A DNA stretch of 64,000 nt, from the NCBI RefSeq assembly GCF_030272615.1, contig NC_081407.1:143780897-143844896 (forward strand), given 5' to 3'. This document shows positions 34,543 through 47,053 of the stretch, in pieces. Both the position numbers and the translations under genes were made by a program. A model generated the notes under the pieces. It was not told the DNA's origin and searched no databases. It was given only the letters and a program-made list of their open reading frames with translations. This DNA comes from Cryptomeria japonica (taxonomy: Eukaryota; Streptophyta; Pinopsida; Cupressales; Cupressaceae). Position 1 is the first letter of the stretch. Every line of letters starts with the position of its first letter.

Positions 34543-35080
34543 CAACCTTTAGAACAAAGACTTTACGTATCTTAAACATACTGGGGGAAGACTAATCACT
34601 AAGCAAAACCATTGGAGGGGATTTTCATCAACCTCCACATTTGATTATAGTGGGTTGGAATACTTGGCGATAAAGTCATTTCCCACTTAGTTTGTTCCCC
34701 TCTCACTGGCCTTAATGGCGCCCTAAGGGCAACTCGAGAAGGCGAGCCTTCTAAAGGTGTTAATGCATGAAACTAAAAGAAAGCATAAAAGAGATGGTTC
34801 TGGCTTTTTGTTCACCTATTGAAGGTGAGAGCATATACCTATCACCTCACAAACACAAAAGAAAAGGATTATTTTTAAACCTTCATTGCAAAAATTGCCT
34901 AAGCTATATGGATATGTTGATCCAAGAAGATATGATGTTCTTTTTATCCGAATATAGAAATGTGTAAAAATAGCAAGATCTTTGAACTTAAAGAAATCCT
35001 GGTCAACCAAAGTAAATTTGTCAAATGAATAACAACGGTCTTGTAATCGTAAAAGATCTTTTGAAATGAAGTGAAGTTTC
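34543..35080 (-). other. G1 leader, middle piece
   Basis: 538 bp lying between the G2 TSD and the Copia B TSD, so it was once joined to 19823 on one side and 49509 on the other. No reading frame. The GAAATGAAGTGAAGTTTC end resembles the purine-rich repeats that follow at 49504-49850, supporting continuity. Confidence 0.65.
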
Positions 35081-35150
35081 TGTTAGGTCCCGGGGACAAC
35101 TGAGAGGGGGGGTGAATCAGTTGTCAAATAAATTCAAGCCAAAACAATTT

Positions 35151-36649
35151 TGTTGGCAATATTGCATTATAACAGAGAATGAAAGATTGTTGGCATTTCA
35201 TAAGGATATTGAGAAGGTTGTTATGGATATAACTAATTAAGGATGTTTACTGTCTTGATATTATTATTTTGTCATTGATGTCAAGAAATTGATTTTCTAA
35301 TTCAGTATGATGTTGCCATATCTTGAGAAGTATGATTTGAAGAATATAACGATGTCGGTAAAAGACACAGGAAAGAATATGATGAATAAGGGGATGAATA
35401 AGGTATTCAATGGGCAACTATTACTGAGTCAGACAATGATGAGATCATGATGTTTAGATTGTTTTGACATCATACAAATGTTGTAAATTGTAAGGTTAAT
35501 ACTATACTATGTTATCAAGCAAAGAACCTAGTCGGTAAACCCTAAGGTTATCGCTATCAGTTAATGAAGGCGGAATGTCTACTGAGTGAAGTTTAGTATT
35601 TATCGAGTTGTTACCGAGTTGTAACCGAGCTATAACAGAATGCATTAAATGTTTGCATGCGTTATTTAATGAAGGAAGCTGATGAGCTGGAACTGATTGA
35701 ATGATCGGTATGTCATTAATATAGTTTGTTAATGAATCTATGGCAAAGGAAAGTCGGCATGAAGATCTACAACACCGATTGAACTGCAATACCCTGGCAC
35801 AAGTTCCAAGAAATATATGCAAGTTCCTAGGCAGGGTAAAATGTTTTCAGATCAAAAGATGCATCGAACCTAGACAAGATCGAAGATCTGATGGCTATGA
35901 TTGATCATGGGAAATGTGATCAAGGAGATTAAGCGGTTACCTAATTGTTTATAAATAGGAAACTATTGATAAACAATGTATGCAGGCAAGTGTATGCACA
36001 GGCATGCTACATAGTGATTACCGAGCACAGAAGCTTGAAGACTTGTTTGAATAACAGAGTATAGAAGCCCAACAGATAGACAAGATTAGTTCTATGTCTA
36101 GATTGTATTGAACAAATAAGAATCCGCTTTAGCATTTTAGATGTGAAGTTGCAGATAGATTTTATTACTGTTATTTTGTGAAAGTGACAGAAAATCTCTT
36201 AACCGAGTGGACTTAACAGTCTTATTTGTAAAACCCTCTAGCAAGGTGACATTTTGATTGACTGTTTGAAATCCTTTAACAAGGTCACTTCTAACAAGGT
36301 GAAGATCCTAACAGATCTGAGGGAAATTCCTTAACCGGGTCACATCTAGCAATGTGTTTGTAATCTTTAACAAGATTTGCTTTTAACCGAGCATACTCTA
36401 GAAGAGTCGAAATCCCACAATGGTTTTTCCCTATTTTGATTTCCATGTTAAATCTGGTGTTATGAGGTTTATGATGTTTCTATGCTTTTGAGTTTGCATG
36501 TTTAACAGTTTTGGTTATATTATTGAAATATATGTTACCGAGGTTGAATCTGATGTTTTTATGGAAGATTAAGTTTGTATGATTCACCCTCCTCCAGCTC
36601 ATCTTGTTGGCTATTGGATCTGTACTTATATTAAGTATCAGAACTATCA
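35151..36649 (+). mobile_element. Copia A 5' LTR
   Basis: TGTTGGCAATATTGC...ACTATCA. TATA box TATAAATA at 35950-35957. Downstream lies an array of degenerate CTAACAAGGTNAC units (about 36220-36400), resembling that of NA-2. Confidence 0.93.
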
Positions 36650-36651
36650 AT

Positions 36652-36664
36652 TGGTATCAGAACT
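36652..36664 (+). promoter_or_regulatory. Copia A primer-binding site
   Basis: TGGTATCAGAACT two bases after the LTR end; the initiator-Met type site with one change (GAGC to GAAC). Confidence 0.85.
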
Positions 36665-36713
36665 TTGGACTCCAGAAGAAAAGTTTAAAGGCAATTGAGT
36701 TAAAGATCCAAAG

Positions 36714-38066
36714 ATGTATAAGAGGGATGCACCGAAGCTGAACAAGTCAAGTTTCTCTACATGGCAGAAAAGGATGAAGCTACATCTATCAGGAGCTGGA
36801 GAATATGATGTATACTATCTGGAGAATAATTTTGTTACACCGAGCTCCTATCCATTGACTATGGAAGAGATAAAGGCAAAGCAAGAACATATTCAAGCAA
36901 TGATTGAAATAACATCTGCATTGACCGACTCAGAGTTTAATGATATAGAAGGCTGCAATGATGCAAAGGCAATGTGGGATAAGCTCATATCAGTATATGG
37001 AGGAGATGAACATGTTCAAAGAGCAAAAGTAGATAGTCTAAGAGGACAACTTGAATCTATGAGGCTGAATGAAGGTGAGAACATAACTCAGTACAGTACA
37101 AGACTAAAGGAGATTGTAAATCAAATCAAAGGAGCAGGTGGAACTATTGAAGAAAAGGATATAACAAGTAAGTTGTTGAGAACCCTTCTACCAGCTTATG
37201 CAATCCGAGTCTCTGCAATCAATAAATTGAGGTCTGTACCTAATATGTCAGTTTCTTTAGATGCTACTATTGGTAAGCTACATGCATTTGAGTTAAGTAA
37301 CTTTGATAACAGTGGATCTTCGGTAAATAAAATTGAATCTGCAATTAGTTCTTTTCATCTTGATGAATCTAATGATTTCAATGAAAGAAAGTATAAGTAC
37401 TCTGAAGGAGATCACAATGGAGAAAGTGAAAGATTTCGTAAGAACATGGAGGCAGTACACAAATTGTATGAGGAAATCAAAAAGCAAGAAGAGTTTGAAG
37501 CACTATTAGCCAAAAGGTTACCGAGAGGCAAAGGTAAGTATAAAGGAAAGCTACCTTTGAAATGTTTCAATTGTGATAAGATAGGACATATGGCTTCTAA
37601 TTGTCCTAACAAAGATTCTACTGAAAAGAGAGATTATCAAGATGACAGACAGAAAGACAATCATTACAGAGGACACCGAGACTTCAAAAGAAAAGATAGA
37701 AAAACATGTTTAATAGCTGATGAGGAATCCAATGATGATAAATCAGATGAGACTGATACAGAGGAAGTAGTTTGTGTGGCTATCAAAGATGGATCAGATG
37801 AAGAAAGTTATGAAGAAAAAGCCGTAATATCTCACATAAATACTAATGATTCTTGGATTATAGATAGTGGATGCTCACATCATATGACAGGAGATAAACA
37901 CAAGTTTGTTATATTAGAAGATTATGATGGAGGCTATGTCAGATTTGGTAATGATGCACCATTTCCGGTGAAAGGTAAAGGATCTATAACACTTTTTGAC
38001 AATGCAAGATGCAATGATGTTTATTGGGTTGAAGGTTTGAAATACAATTTGTTGAGTGTAGCATAG
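36714..38066 (+). CDS. Copia A gag-protease, 450-codon open part of the polyprotein
   Basis: ATG at 36714, 50 bases after the primer site, opens a frame to TAG at 38064. A UBN2/DUF4219-type Gag lies at residues about 1-200 (including STWQKRMKLHLSG, DAKAMWDKLISVYGG and SLRGQLESMRLNEGEN). A helical linker leads to the knuckle CFNCDKIGHMASNC (37563-37604), an acidic stretch, and a protease with WIIDSGCSHHMTG (Asp codon at 37863) and a LKYNLLSVA end. The stop replaces what is normally Gln in GQL. Gag forms the particle and the protease matures the polyprotein. This part is intact, but the whole polyprotein is closed by later stops. Confidence 0.9.
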   Translation: MYKRDAPKLNKSSFSTWQKRMKLHLSGAGEYDVYYLENNFVTPSSYPLTMEEIKAKQEHIQAMIEITSALTDSEFNDIEGCNDAKAMWDKLISVYGGDEHVQRAKVDSLRGQLESMRLNEGENITQYSTRLKEIVNQIKGAGGTIEEKDITSKLLRTLLPAYAIRVSAINKLRSVPNMSVSLDATIGKLHAFELSNFDNSGSSVNKIESAISSFHLDESNDFNERKYKYSEGDHNGESERFRKNMEAVHKLYEEIKKQEEFEALLAKRLPRGKGKYKGKLPLKCFNCDKIGHMASNCPNKDSTEKRDYQDDRQKDNHYRGHRDFKRKDRKTCLIADEESNDDKSDETDTEEVVCVAIKDGSDEESYEEKAVISHINTNDSWIIDSGCSHHMTGDKHKFVILEDYDGGYVRFGNDAPFPVKGKGSITLFDNARCNDVYWVEGLKYNLLSVA

Positions 38067-40898
38067 CTAAACAACACAGGTTACCGAATAGAATTTCAGA
38101 AAGGAATTGTCAAAGTTCATGACAAGAATGGAAAGTTAACCGCTACCGGGACACAAACAAAAGGTAACACATTTCACCTTGACTCAACTCAGAATAAGTG
38201 TTTGCATGCAAAGATAGATAATACCTGGTTATGGCATAAAAGATTTTGTCATGTAAATTTTGATAATCTGATCAAAATAAGTAAGAAGCACTGAGTAAGA
38301 GGTCTACCGAGTCATGAAAAACCTAAGAATGCTATGTGTCGAGGATGCCAGATGGGTAAGATGACAAGATCAAGCTTTACAAGTAAGTCTTACACTTCTA
38401 AGGGAATTTTAGATCTAGTGCACACTGATCTTTGTGGTCCTATGAAAGTTCAAAGTTATTATGGTGATAAATATTTCATATTATTTGTGGACGACTATTC
38501 AAGGATGATGTCAGTAATGTTTTTAAAAGAAAAATCAGAAGCTTTTCAAATGTTTAAATGGTACAAGGCAAGAGTTGAAAATGAAATGGGAAGATAACTA
38601 AAATGTCTTAGATCAGATAGAGGAGGAGAGTTCACATCTGATGAATTCAACTTACTCTGCAATGATCATGGTATTAAAAGACAAGTCTCTGCACCGAGAA
38701 CTCCACAGTAAAATGGAATAGCTGAGAGAAGAAACAGATCTATTGTGGATTGTGCTAGAACACTGATGATTGAAAAGAAAGTGCCACAAACATTTTGGAG
38801 AGAAGCAATAAGCACAGCAGTTTACACCTTGAACCGAGTACAATTGAAGAAAGGTACTTTGAAGACACCATATGAAATCTGGTATGATAAGAAACCTAAT
38901 ATAAGTTATTTTAAAATCTTTGGAAGTAGATGCTGTGTTCACAAAGATCATAGAAATGGCAAGTTTGATCAGAAGAGTGAAGAAGGAACATTTCTAGGTT
39001 ATTCTTCTAGAAGCAAAGCATTTAAATGTCTAATCAAATCATCTAACAAAATAGTAGAAAGTGCAAATGTGAAAATTGATGAATTTGCAGAAAGAAATGA
39101 TGAAGGAAATTCCAAGTAACCAGAAGACTATGATGAATTTGTCTATGTTCAACCGACAAGTCTTACCGAGAAGACTGTTGAAGAAAATGAAGAGAATATC
39201 CAGTTACTGAGTGATGAAGAAGATCATACAGAGCCTACCAAGCCTGTATTAGCCAAGTATGTCAGAAGACATCATGCACCAAGTCAGATTATAGGAGATA
39301 AGGATGATCCAATGATGACAAGGAACAAACTGAGATAGAACACATGTTTGATATCTGAATTTGAACCGAGAATAGTGAAAGAGGCATTTAACAGTGAAGA
39401 TTGGATAAATGCTATGACAGAAGAGATTGATCAAAACACGAAGAATGACACATGGACACTAATCCCAAGACCAAAGGACAAAAATGTAATCGGTACAAAG
39501 TGGAATTTCTGAAACAAGCTAAATGAAAAAGGAGAGGTCATTCAAAACAAAGCAAGACTAGTTTGCAAAGGCTATGCTCAAGAAGAAGGAATTGATTATG
39601 GTGAAACTTTTGCACCTGTTGCTAGACTTGAAGGAGTAAGAACATTGTTGGCATATGCTGCTTTCAAAAATTTCAAGGTATATCAAATGGATGTCAAATC
39701 TGCATTTCTGAATGGAATATTAGAAGAAGAAGTTTTTATTGAACAACCTGAAGGATTTGTTGAAGACAAGAATAAAGATCAGGTATGTAAATTGAACAAA
39801 GCTTTATATGGTTTGAAACAAGCACCTAGAGCATGGTATGAAAGATTGCACTCTTATTTGATCAAGATTGGTTTTATAAGGACAAGTGAGAACAGCAATA
39901 TGTACATGAAGAATGATGAAAATGGAATACTGATCTCAGCCATATTTGTTGATGATATTATATTTTGTGGAAATGACTCTTTATGCAAGAACTTTGGAAA
40001 TGAAATGAGCAAAGAATTTGAGATGTCATTAATCGGTGAGATAAAGTATTTTATAGGTTTACAGATACTGCAAATGAAAAATGAGATTTTCATTACTCAA
40101 TCCAAGTACATAAAGGAAATCTTGAAGAAATTTGGAATGGAGGATTCAAAACCAGTAAGTACTCCTATGACTACCAACTATAAATTATCAAAGAATGATG
40201 AATCTGCATCTGTTGATGAGACACTTTACCGATCCATGATTGGAAAACTTCAATATGTTGTTCACAGCAGACCAGACATAGCACATGCAGTAGGTATAGT
40301 TGCAAGATTCTCTGCAGATCCTAAGGAAACACACATGACAGCAATCAAAAGAATCTTTAGATGCTTGAAAGGCACTAAGGATTATGGCTTAGTATATCAA
40401 AAAGGAAATGATTTTGATTTAAAAGTTTATACTGATGTTGATTGGGCAGGCAACATTGATGACAGAAAAAGCACAAGTAGAGGAGCTTTCTTTTTAGGAG
40501 AAAGACTAGTGAGTTGGCTTAGCAAGAAACAAGGATGTGTTTCACAGTCAACAGCAGAAGCTGAATACGTTGCTACAGCATTGAATTGTACCAACATTGC
40601 ATGGATCAAAGAATTGTTGGAAGGTATAAATGAAAAAGTTACCGAGCCAGTAACTATATTCTGTGACAATACTAGTGCCATTAATATTTCAAAGAATCTT
40701 GTTATGCACTCTAAGACAAAGCACATCTCTATCAAATATCATTATCTTAGAGAAGAAGCTCAAGAGAAGAAAGTGGTGTTGGAGTATGTTAGCACAAAGG
40801 AACAAATAGAAGATATCTTCACCAAGCCACTACCAAGGGACACTTTTGAATATCTCAGAATTAAGTTAGAGGTCCTACCCCTATCTTCTACTCACTGA
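38067..40898 (+). pseudogene. Copia A integrase, RT and RNase H
   Basis: It continues the gag frame without any shift to TGA at 40896. In-frame stops are at 38292, 38595, 38709, 39117, 39336 and 39510. Domains: the pre-integrase His-Cys zinc region (LWHKRFCHVNF, then CRGCQMG); the integrase core with LVHTDLCGPM, FVDDYSRMMSV and RSDRGGEFTSDEF; RT from about 39420 with [31 protein letters not shown] and the active site FVDDIIF (39945-39965); RNase H with [18 protein letters not shown] and CDNTSAI. A 417-codon open stretch (39645-40898) keeps most of RT and all of RNase H. Nearly all stops are one C-to-T step from Gln or Arg. Confidence 0.92.
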
Positions 40899-41108
40899 CC
40901 GAGTTCGGTGAAAGCATCAATCCGATGACTCTATCGAATATCTTTTGGGAGTTGATGTTGATTTATACACTTTAGGATGTTTTCTAAAGGTGTACAGGAA
41001 ATAATACAAGGAACAGGAATTGAAGACAAAATGCTCTGACCGAGACTGAATTGATACACAATAGTAGGAAATCACTTCATACAGATAGAAATTATGTTTT
41101 AGTTCTTT

Positions 41109-41321
41109 ACTTTTTGGCATTGTTGTCAAAGGGGGAGAAGACTAATATCGGGGGAGAAGAATTAAAGAAAACTGAGAAGACTACAGATTGGAAAGAAGAC
41201 TGAAGAAAATAGGAGAAGTCTAATATATGGGGGAGAGCATTTCAGCATTTCAGAATCATAGCAATCTGAATCTTTTAAGGTCAAATCAATTGCTTTTGCC
41301 ATCAATGCCAAAGGGGGAGAT
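41109..41321 (+). promoter_or_regulatory. Copia A polypurine array and PPT
   Basis: Four tracts: GTCAAAGGGGGAGAAG (about 41127), ATCGGGGGAGAAG (about 41147), ATGGGGGAGAGC (about 41227) and CCAAAGGGGGAGAT at the LTR border (41308-41321). This arrangement is a Sirevirus hallmark. Confidence 0.85.
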
Positions 41322-42862
41322 TGCTGGCAATATTGCATTATAACAGACAATGAAAGATTGTTGGCATTTCATAAGGATATTGAGAATGTTGTTATGGATA
41401 TAACTAATTAAGGATGTTTACTGTCTTGATATTATTATTTTGTCATTGATGTCAAGAAATTGATTTTCTAATTCAGTATGATGTTGCCATATCTTGAGAA
41501 GTATGATTTGAAGAATATAACGATGTCGGTAAAAGACACAGGAAAGAATATGATGAATAAGGGGATGAATAAGGTATTCAATGGGCAACTATTACCGAGT
41601 CAGACAATGATGAGATCATGATGTTTAGATTGTTTTGACATCATACATATGTTGTAAATTGTAAGGTTAATACTATACTATGTTATCAAGCAAAGAACCT
41701 AGTCGGTAAACCCTAAGGTTATCGCTATCGGTTAATGAAGGCGGAATGTCTACCGAGTGAAATTTAGTATTTACCGAGTTGTTACCGAGTTGTAACTGAG
41801 CTATAACAGAATGCATTAAATGTTTGCATGCATTATTTAATGAAGGAAGTTGATGAGCTAGAACTGATTGAATGATTGGTATGTCATTAATATAGTTTGT
41901 TAATGAATCTATGGAAAAGGAAATTCGGCATGAAGATCTACAGCGCAGATTGAACCGCAATACCCTGGCACAAGTTCCAAGAAATATATGCAAGTTCTTA
42001 GGCGGGGTAAAACATTTTCAGATCGAAAGATGCATCGAACCTGGACAAGATCGAAGATCTGATGGCTATGATTGATCATGGGAAATGTGATCAAGGAGAT
42101 TAAGCGGTTACCTAATTGTTTATAAATAGGAAACTGTTGATAAACAATGTATGCAGGCAAGTGTATGCACAGGCATGCTACATAGTGATTACCGAGCACA
42201 GAAGCTTGAAGACCTATTTGAATAACAGAGTATAGAAGCCTAGCAGATAGACAAGATTAGTTCTATGTCTATTGTATTGAACAAATAAGAATCTGCTTTA
42301 GCATTTTAGATGTGAAGTTGCAGATAGATTTTATTACTGTTATTTTGTGAAAGTGACAGAAAATCTCTTAACCGAGTGGACTTAACAGCCTTATTTGTAA
42401 AACCCTCTAGCAAGGTGACATTATGATTGACTGTTTGAAATCCTTTAACAAGGTCACTTCTAACAAGGTGAAGATCCTAACAGATCTGAGGGAAATCCCT
42501 TAACCGGGTCACATCTAGCAATGTGTTTGTAATCTTTAACAGGATTTGCTTTTAACCGAGCATACTCTAGAAGATTATATTTCTTAGTGGGTCCAAAATC
42601 CCACAGTGGTTTTTCCCTATTTGGGTTTCCACGTTAAATCTGGTGTTATGAGGTTTATGATGTTTCTATGCTTTTGAGTTTGCATGTTTAACAGTTTTGG
42701 TTATATTACTGAAATATATGTTTGGTTATATTACTGAAATATATGTTACCGAGGTTGAATATGATGTTTTTATGGAGATTAAGTTTGTATGATTCACCCC
42801 CCCCCCACCTCTTATCTTGTTGGCTATTGGATTTGTACTTATATTAAGTATCATAACTATCA
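41322..42862 (+). mobile_element. Copia A 3' LTR
   Basis: TGCTGGCAATATTGC...ACTATCA. It is longer than the 5' LTR partly because of a tandem copy of about 25 bp at 42697-42750 (GTTATATTACTGAAATATAT). TATA box at 42121-42128. Differences from the 5' copy are mostly C/T. Confidence 0.93.
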
Positions 42863-43853
42863 AATTTAACCAACTTTAATGCTTAATACCGATAAACCAA
42901 ACTTTTATGCCAGTAGACAGTTTTATCAGTTAATTACAGTACCGGTAAAGATTAATACATGAAACAGAAAGACAATAACATCCACAACACATAACACCAA
43001 TATTTGTACGTGGAAACCCTGTAAGGGGAAAAATTGTAGTGGGAAACCTTACCCACAATTAGATGATACTACTGCAGATAGTATGTGTATACAAATGGGG
43101 GTTGCACATGCAGAAAGGCCAAGCGCCTAGAGCTCACTGCTCAAACACAAATAGAAGTCACACTGACTACAATTGGATGGTTAAATCCAATAAGGATGTG
43201 TTGCTCAAAATAGCATCTTACTATGCTGGATTCAGTACTGGTGTAGTTCTGATTGTCTTCACAAAAGCCTTCCTTCACCTTCAAATGATGTCTGCGTGTA
43301 AAGCTCTACTTATTCTCGCATATACCGAATTATATCTTTCTTCGCATTCCACACTTGATCTTACAAATAAGATCTTACATTTATATCATAACCTAAGACC
43401 AATTTTAGTAGGTCGGCTCTAAAGGATATTACAATAAAATCAATTTACAAATAAAACAATATCCGATGTAATAACCGATTCAACATGTCGGCTTGATGCA
43501 TTTTCAACAATAATAAAACATCTCCATAGCGTGTCGTGCTGATCTGGAATAGATAAGCCTGTCAGTGAATGACCTGGACCTATTTGTCAGTAACAACAAA
43601 TATGCAAATACAAATATGCCAATGAACAAATTTCCAAGACAAAGTGTCCAAAAAATGTCTTCGCCATAACCAGGTGTTTTTCATGCCATTCCAAGTGTCG
43701 GTGAACATTATATCCTGTCGGTGTACCAGATATCAGTGACTGTGCATAAGTCACTTGCTTGCCGGTGAACATTGTCAATTCTTCGAAGTGCCAGAGTTGA
43801 TAAGTGATAGTAGGTGTTGACATCAATGACAAAATCATACCAAAATACCAACA

Positions 43854-44170
43854 ATCTCCCCTTTTGGAATTGATGGCAACACAAGATGGAAAAACCATCA
43901 AAGTGCCAAAAGAGAAATGCCAAATACCAAAAACCAACAATCTCAACCAAAAAAGAGATCATAACTAGAAATCAAAATACAGATACAGAGAGTAATCAGT
44001 TTCTCTCAAAATAACAATCTCTCCCCAAATGAATAATCTCTCCCCAAAAGATAATTTTTTTTTCCATAGATATCTCTCCCCCTTTGACATCAAATGCCAA
44101 AGCCAATACAAAACCAGATTTAAATACAAAATACCAATCAATTCAATATACCAACTACTCCCCCTGAGAA
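43854..44170 (-). promoter_or_regulatory. Copia B polypurine array and PPT
   Basis: On the minus strand CAAAAGGGGAGAT (43854-43866) abuts the 3' LTR. Further tracts lie at about 44028-44050 and 44073-44085 (CAAAGGGGGAGAGA), with a CAGGGGGAGTAG-type copy near 44158. Confidence 0.8.
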
Positions 44171-44243
44171 GTAGCTTCCTCACCAAAGCCGGAGTAAAAT
44201 ATTTCTCTGTTAATTCTGTCAATTGATGACAAACATCAACTAT

Positions 44244-47053
44244 CTAAGTCTCTACTGGTGGGGGTATGACCCCAAGATGATCTCTAAGATATTCAAAGGT
44301 CTCCTTAAGCAGAGGTTTAGTAAAAATATCTGCAATCTACTTTTTAGTATTCACATAAACCAGTTTTACTTCTTTTGCTTCAACATTCTCTTTCAGAAAA
44401 TTCAGTTTGATAGAAACATGTTTAGTTTTAGAATGTAATACCAGATTCTTAGATATATCAATTGTTGCAATGTTATCACAATAGATAGTTATGGGTTCCT
44501 TGCATTTTACCTTTATGTCCTTCAACATTTTCATAAGTCATAATACTTGTGTACAGTTAGTTGCTGCTACAACATATTCTAATTCAGCTGTTGATAAAGA
44601 TGTACAACTTTGTTTCTTACTCAACCAAGAAATTAATCTGTTGCCAAGAAAAAATCTCCATCGATGGTGCTTTTTCTATCATCCACATCTCCTACCCAAT
44701 TTGCATCTGTGTATGTACATAATTCAAAGTTTTCATCTCTAGGATACCATAAGCCAAGATTTGTAGTGCCTTGTAAGTACCAAAAAATCCTTTTTACTGC
44801 TGATTCATGATTTTCTCTAGGATTACTCTGAAATCTTGAAACAATGCATACTACATTCATAATATCAGGTCTTATTTGTGTCAAATGTAGTAAACCTCAT
44901 ATCATAGATTTGTACCTAGTTGAATTAATAGGTGTAGATTCATCCCTTAGTGATAATTTGTCATTTGTAGTCATAGGTGTGCTTACCGGTTTAGAGTTTT
45001 CCATCCCAAATTTCTTTAGTAACTCCTTCAAGTACTTGGATTGACTCAAGAATATACCTTTATAAGTGTTTGAAATCTGCAATCCTAAAAAGTATTTTAT
45101 CTCTCCAATCATAGACATTTCAAATTCTTGTTGCATTTCAATAGAACAGTCTTTACATAATCCATCTTCTCCTCCAAAGATTATATCATCAACAAAAACT
45201 TTGATAACCAAGATGTCATCATTAGTCACTTTGTAGTATAAGTTGTTGTCAGCATTACCTTTAGAAAAACCAATCTTCAAAAGATACTTTTCCAATCTTG
45301 CATACCAAGCTCTTGGAGCTTGCTTCAACCCATACAAAGCTTTCCTTAAACTGCAAACCATATCTTTGTTATATGTCAAAGAAAATACATCACGTTGTTC
45401 AATGTAAACTTGTTCTTCAAGATCTCCATTTAGAAATGCACATTTAATATCCATTTTATATACTTTGTAGTTCTTGTGTGCTGCAAAAGCCAAGAATAAT
45501 TTGACTGCCTCAATTCTAGCTACCGGTGCAAAGGTTTCATTATAATCAATTCCTTCTTTCTGAGAATGTCCTTTACACACTATTCTTGCTTTATTCCTGA
45601 TTACCTTACCATCTTCATTAAGTTTGTTTTTGAATACCCATTTTGTTCCAATCACATTTTTGTCTTTAGGTCGGGGAACTAATGTCCATGTGTTATTTTT
45701 CTCAATTTGTTCTAGTTCCTCTTCCATAGCTTTAATCCAATGTTTATCTTCACATGCCTCATTAATTGATGATGGTTCAATTTGAGAAATAAGACATACC
45801 TCTTCATTTGTCAGTCTTCCTCTTGTCATAACTCCTTTATACTTGTTTCTAATTATCTGATCTTCAAAGTGATTCAGTCTTACATACCGAGGTGTCTTTG
45901 TTTGTTGTTGTTCCTTAGTTACAGTGGGATTTTCAGATGATACCGGTGTAACTAGATCTTCATTTTGTACTGGTGGGTTCAATGTAGATTCATTTTTCAG
46001 AATCTTTGTTGCCGGTTCAGAGTCTATATGCCTTGAAGTTCCTCTGAATTGTTCATCAATCTTTACATTTGTACTCTCAACAATTTTCTGCAATCTTTTG
46101 TTAAAATATCTATATGCCTTGCTCTTAGATGAATAGCTAAGAAATATTCTTTCATCACTTCTAGGATCAAATTTGCCAATATACTCATTTCTTCTAATAT
46201 AACATTTACTTCCAAATATTCTAAAATATTTAAGAGTAGGAGTAATACCAAACCATAGTTCATGAGGGGTCTTATCGGTTTCTCCTTTGATGTGAACTTT
46301 ATTGAATGTATAGATCGTTGTGCTTAGTGCCTCTCTTCAATATACATGTGGTAGATATGCTTCAGATAACATACTTCTAGCTGCATCCAAGATAGTTTTG
46401 TTTTTCCTTTCAACAACTTCATTTTGTTGTGGTGTCTGGGGTGCTGATAATTGTCTTCTGATTCCATTCACTTCACAGAATGCATTGAATTCTTTAGATG
46501 TAAATTATCCTCCTTGATCTAATCTTAGACATTTGATTTTCTTACCGGTTTCATTCTCTACCATTGCTTTGAATAGTTTGAACTTCCCAAGTGCTTATGA
46601 TTTTTCTCTGAGAAAAGTAACCCAACACATTCTAGAATAGTCATCAATGATTAGCATGAAATATCCATCACCTTGCAAGCTTTTAGTTCTAGCTGGACCA
46701 TATAAATCAGTATGAATTAAGTCAAGAGCATTATTGGATTTTTCTGGAATACTTTTAAAAGTTGCTCTAACTTGTTTTCCAAATTGACATTCCTTACATA
46801 CCGGATTGTGAGGTTTGACAATCTTAGGTAAATCTCTAACTGCTTTAGTAGTACTGATTTTTACCATGCAATCAAAATTTACATGACAAAGTCTTTTATG
46901 CCATAGCCAACTTTCATCAATATGTGCAATCAAGCATGTCTTTTCACTGTTATTCAAATGAAAGATATTACCTCTAGTTTGATTATCGGTTGCAATTTCC
47001 AAACCATTTATATTCATAATTTTGCATTTACCATTTTTGAATTGTAACTAAAA
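44244..47053 (-). pseudogene. Copia B integrase, RT and RNase H
   Basis: The pre-integrase (LWHKRLCHVNFDCMVKI) and integrase core (LIHTDLYGPARTKSLQGD, IDDYSRMCWVTF) lie in the gag frame, with stops near 46595, 46510 (in GGEFTS) and 46350. From about 46330 to 44897 the same frame is open: linker, then RT with [46 protein letters not shown] and [16 protein letters not shown] at 44897 precedes the RNase H start. A frame change between 44633 and 44534 leads to CDNIATIDISKNLVLHSKT. The enzyme set is recognisable but inactive as it stands. Confidence 0.9.

Larger units (their letters stand above)
35151..42862 (+). mobile_element. Copia A, youngest full-length Sirevirus-like element
   Basis: LTRs 35151-36649 and 41322-42862; perfect TSD AATTT (35146-35150 and 42863-42867). 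gag-protease-integrase-RT-RNase H lie in one frame with stops but no frameshift. About 5 differences were seen in the first 340 bp of the LTR pair, the least divergence of any pair here. Confidence 0.95.
35081..43853 (-). mobile_element. Copia B 3' LTR, split by Copia A
   Basis: The pieces are 35081-35150 and 42868-43853, about 1,056 bp together, matching the 1,058 bp of the 5' LTR. Plus-strand ends are TGTTAGGTCC and CCAACA. Confidence 0.9.

Noticed and set aside
43063-43422. Open frame of 119 codons on the plus strand, with a close copy at 48689-49072
   Set aside because: It is antisense inside both LTRs of Copia B. The likeness follows from the LTRs being copies, and no domain is seen.
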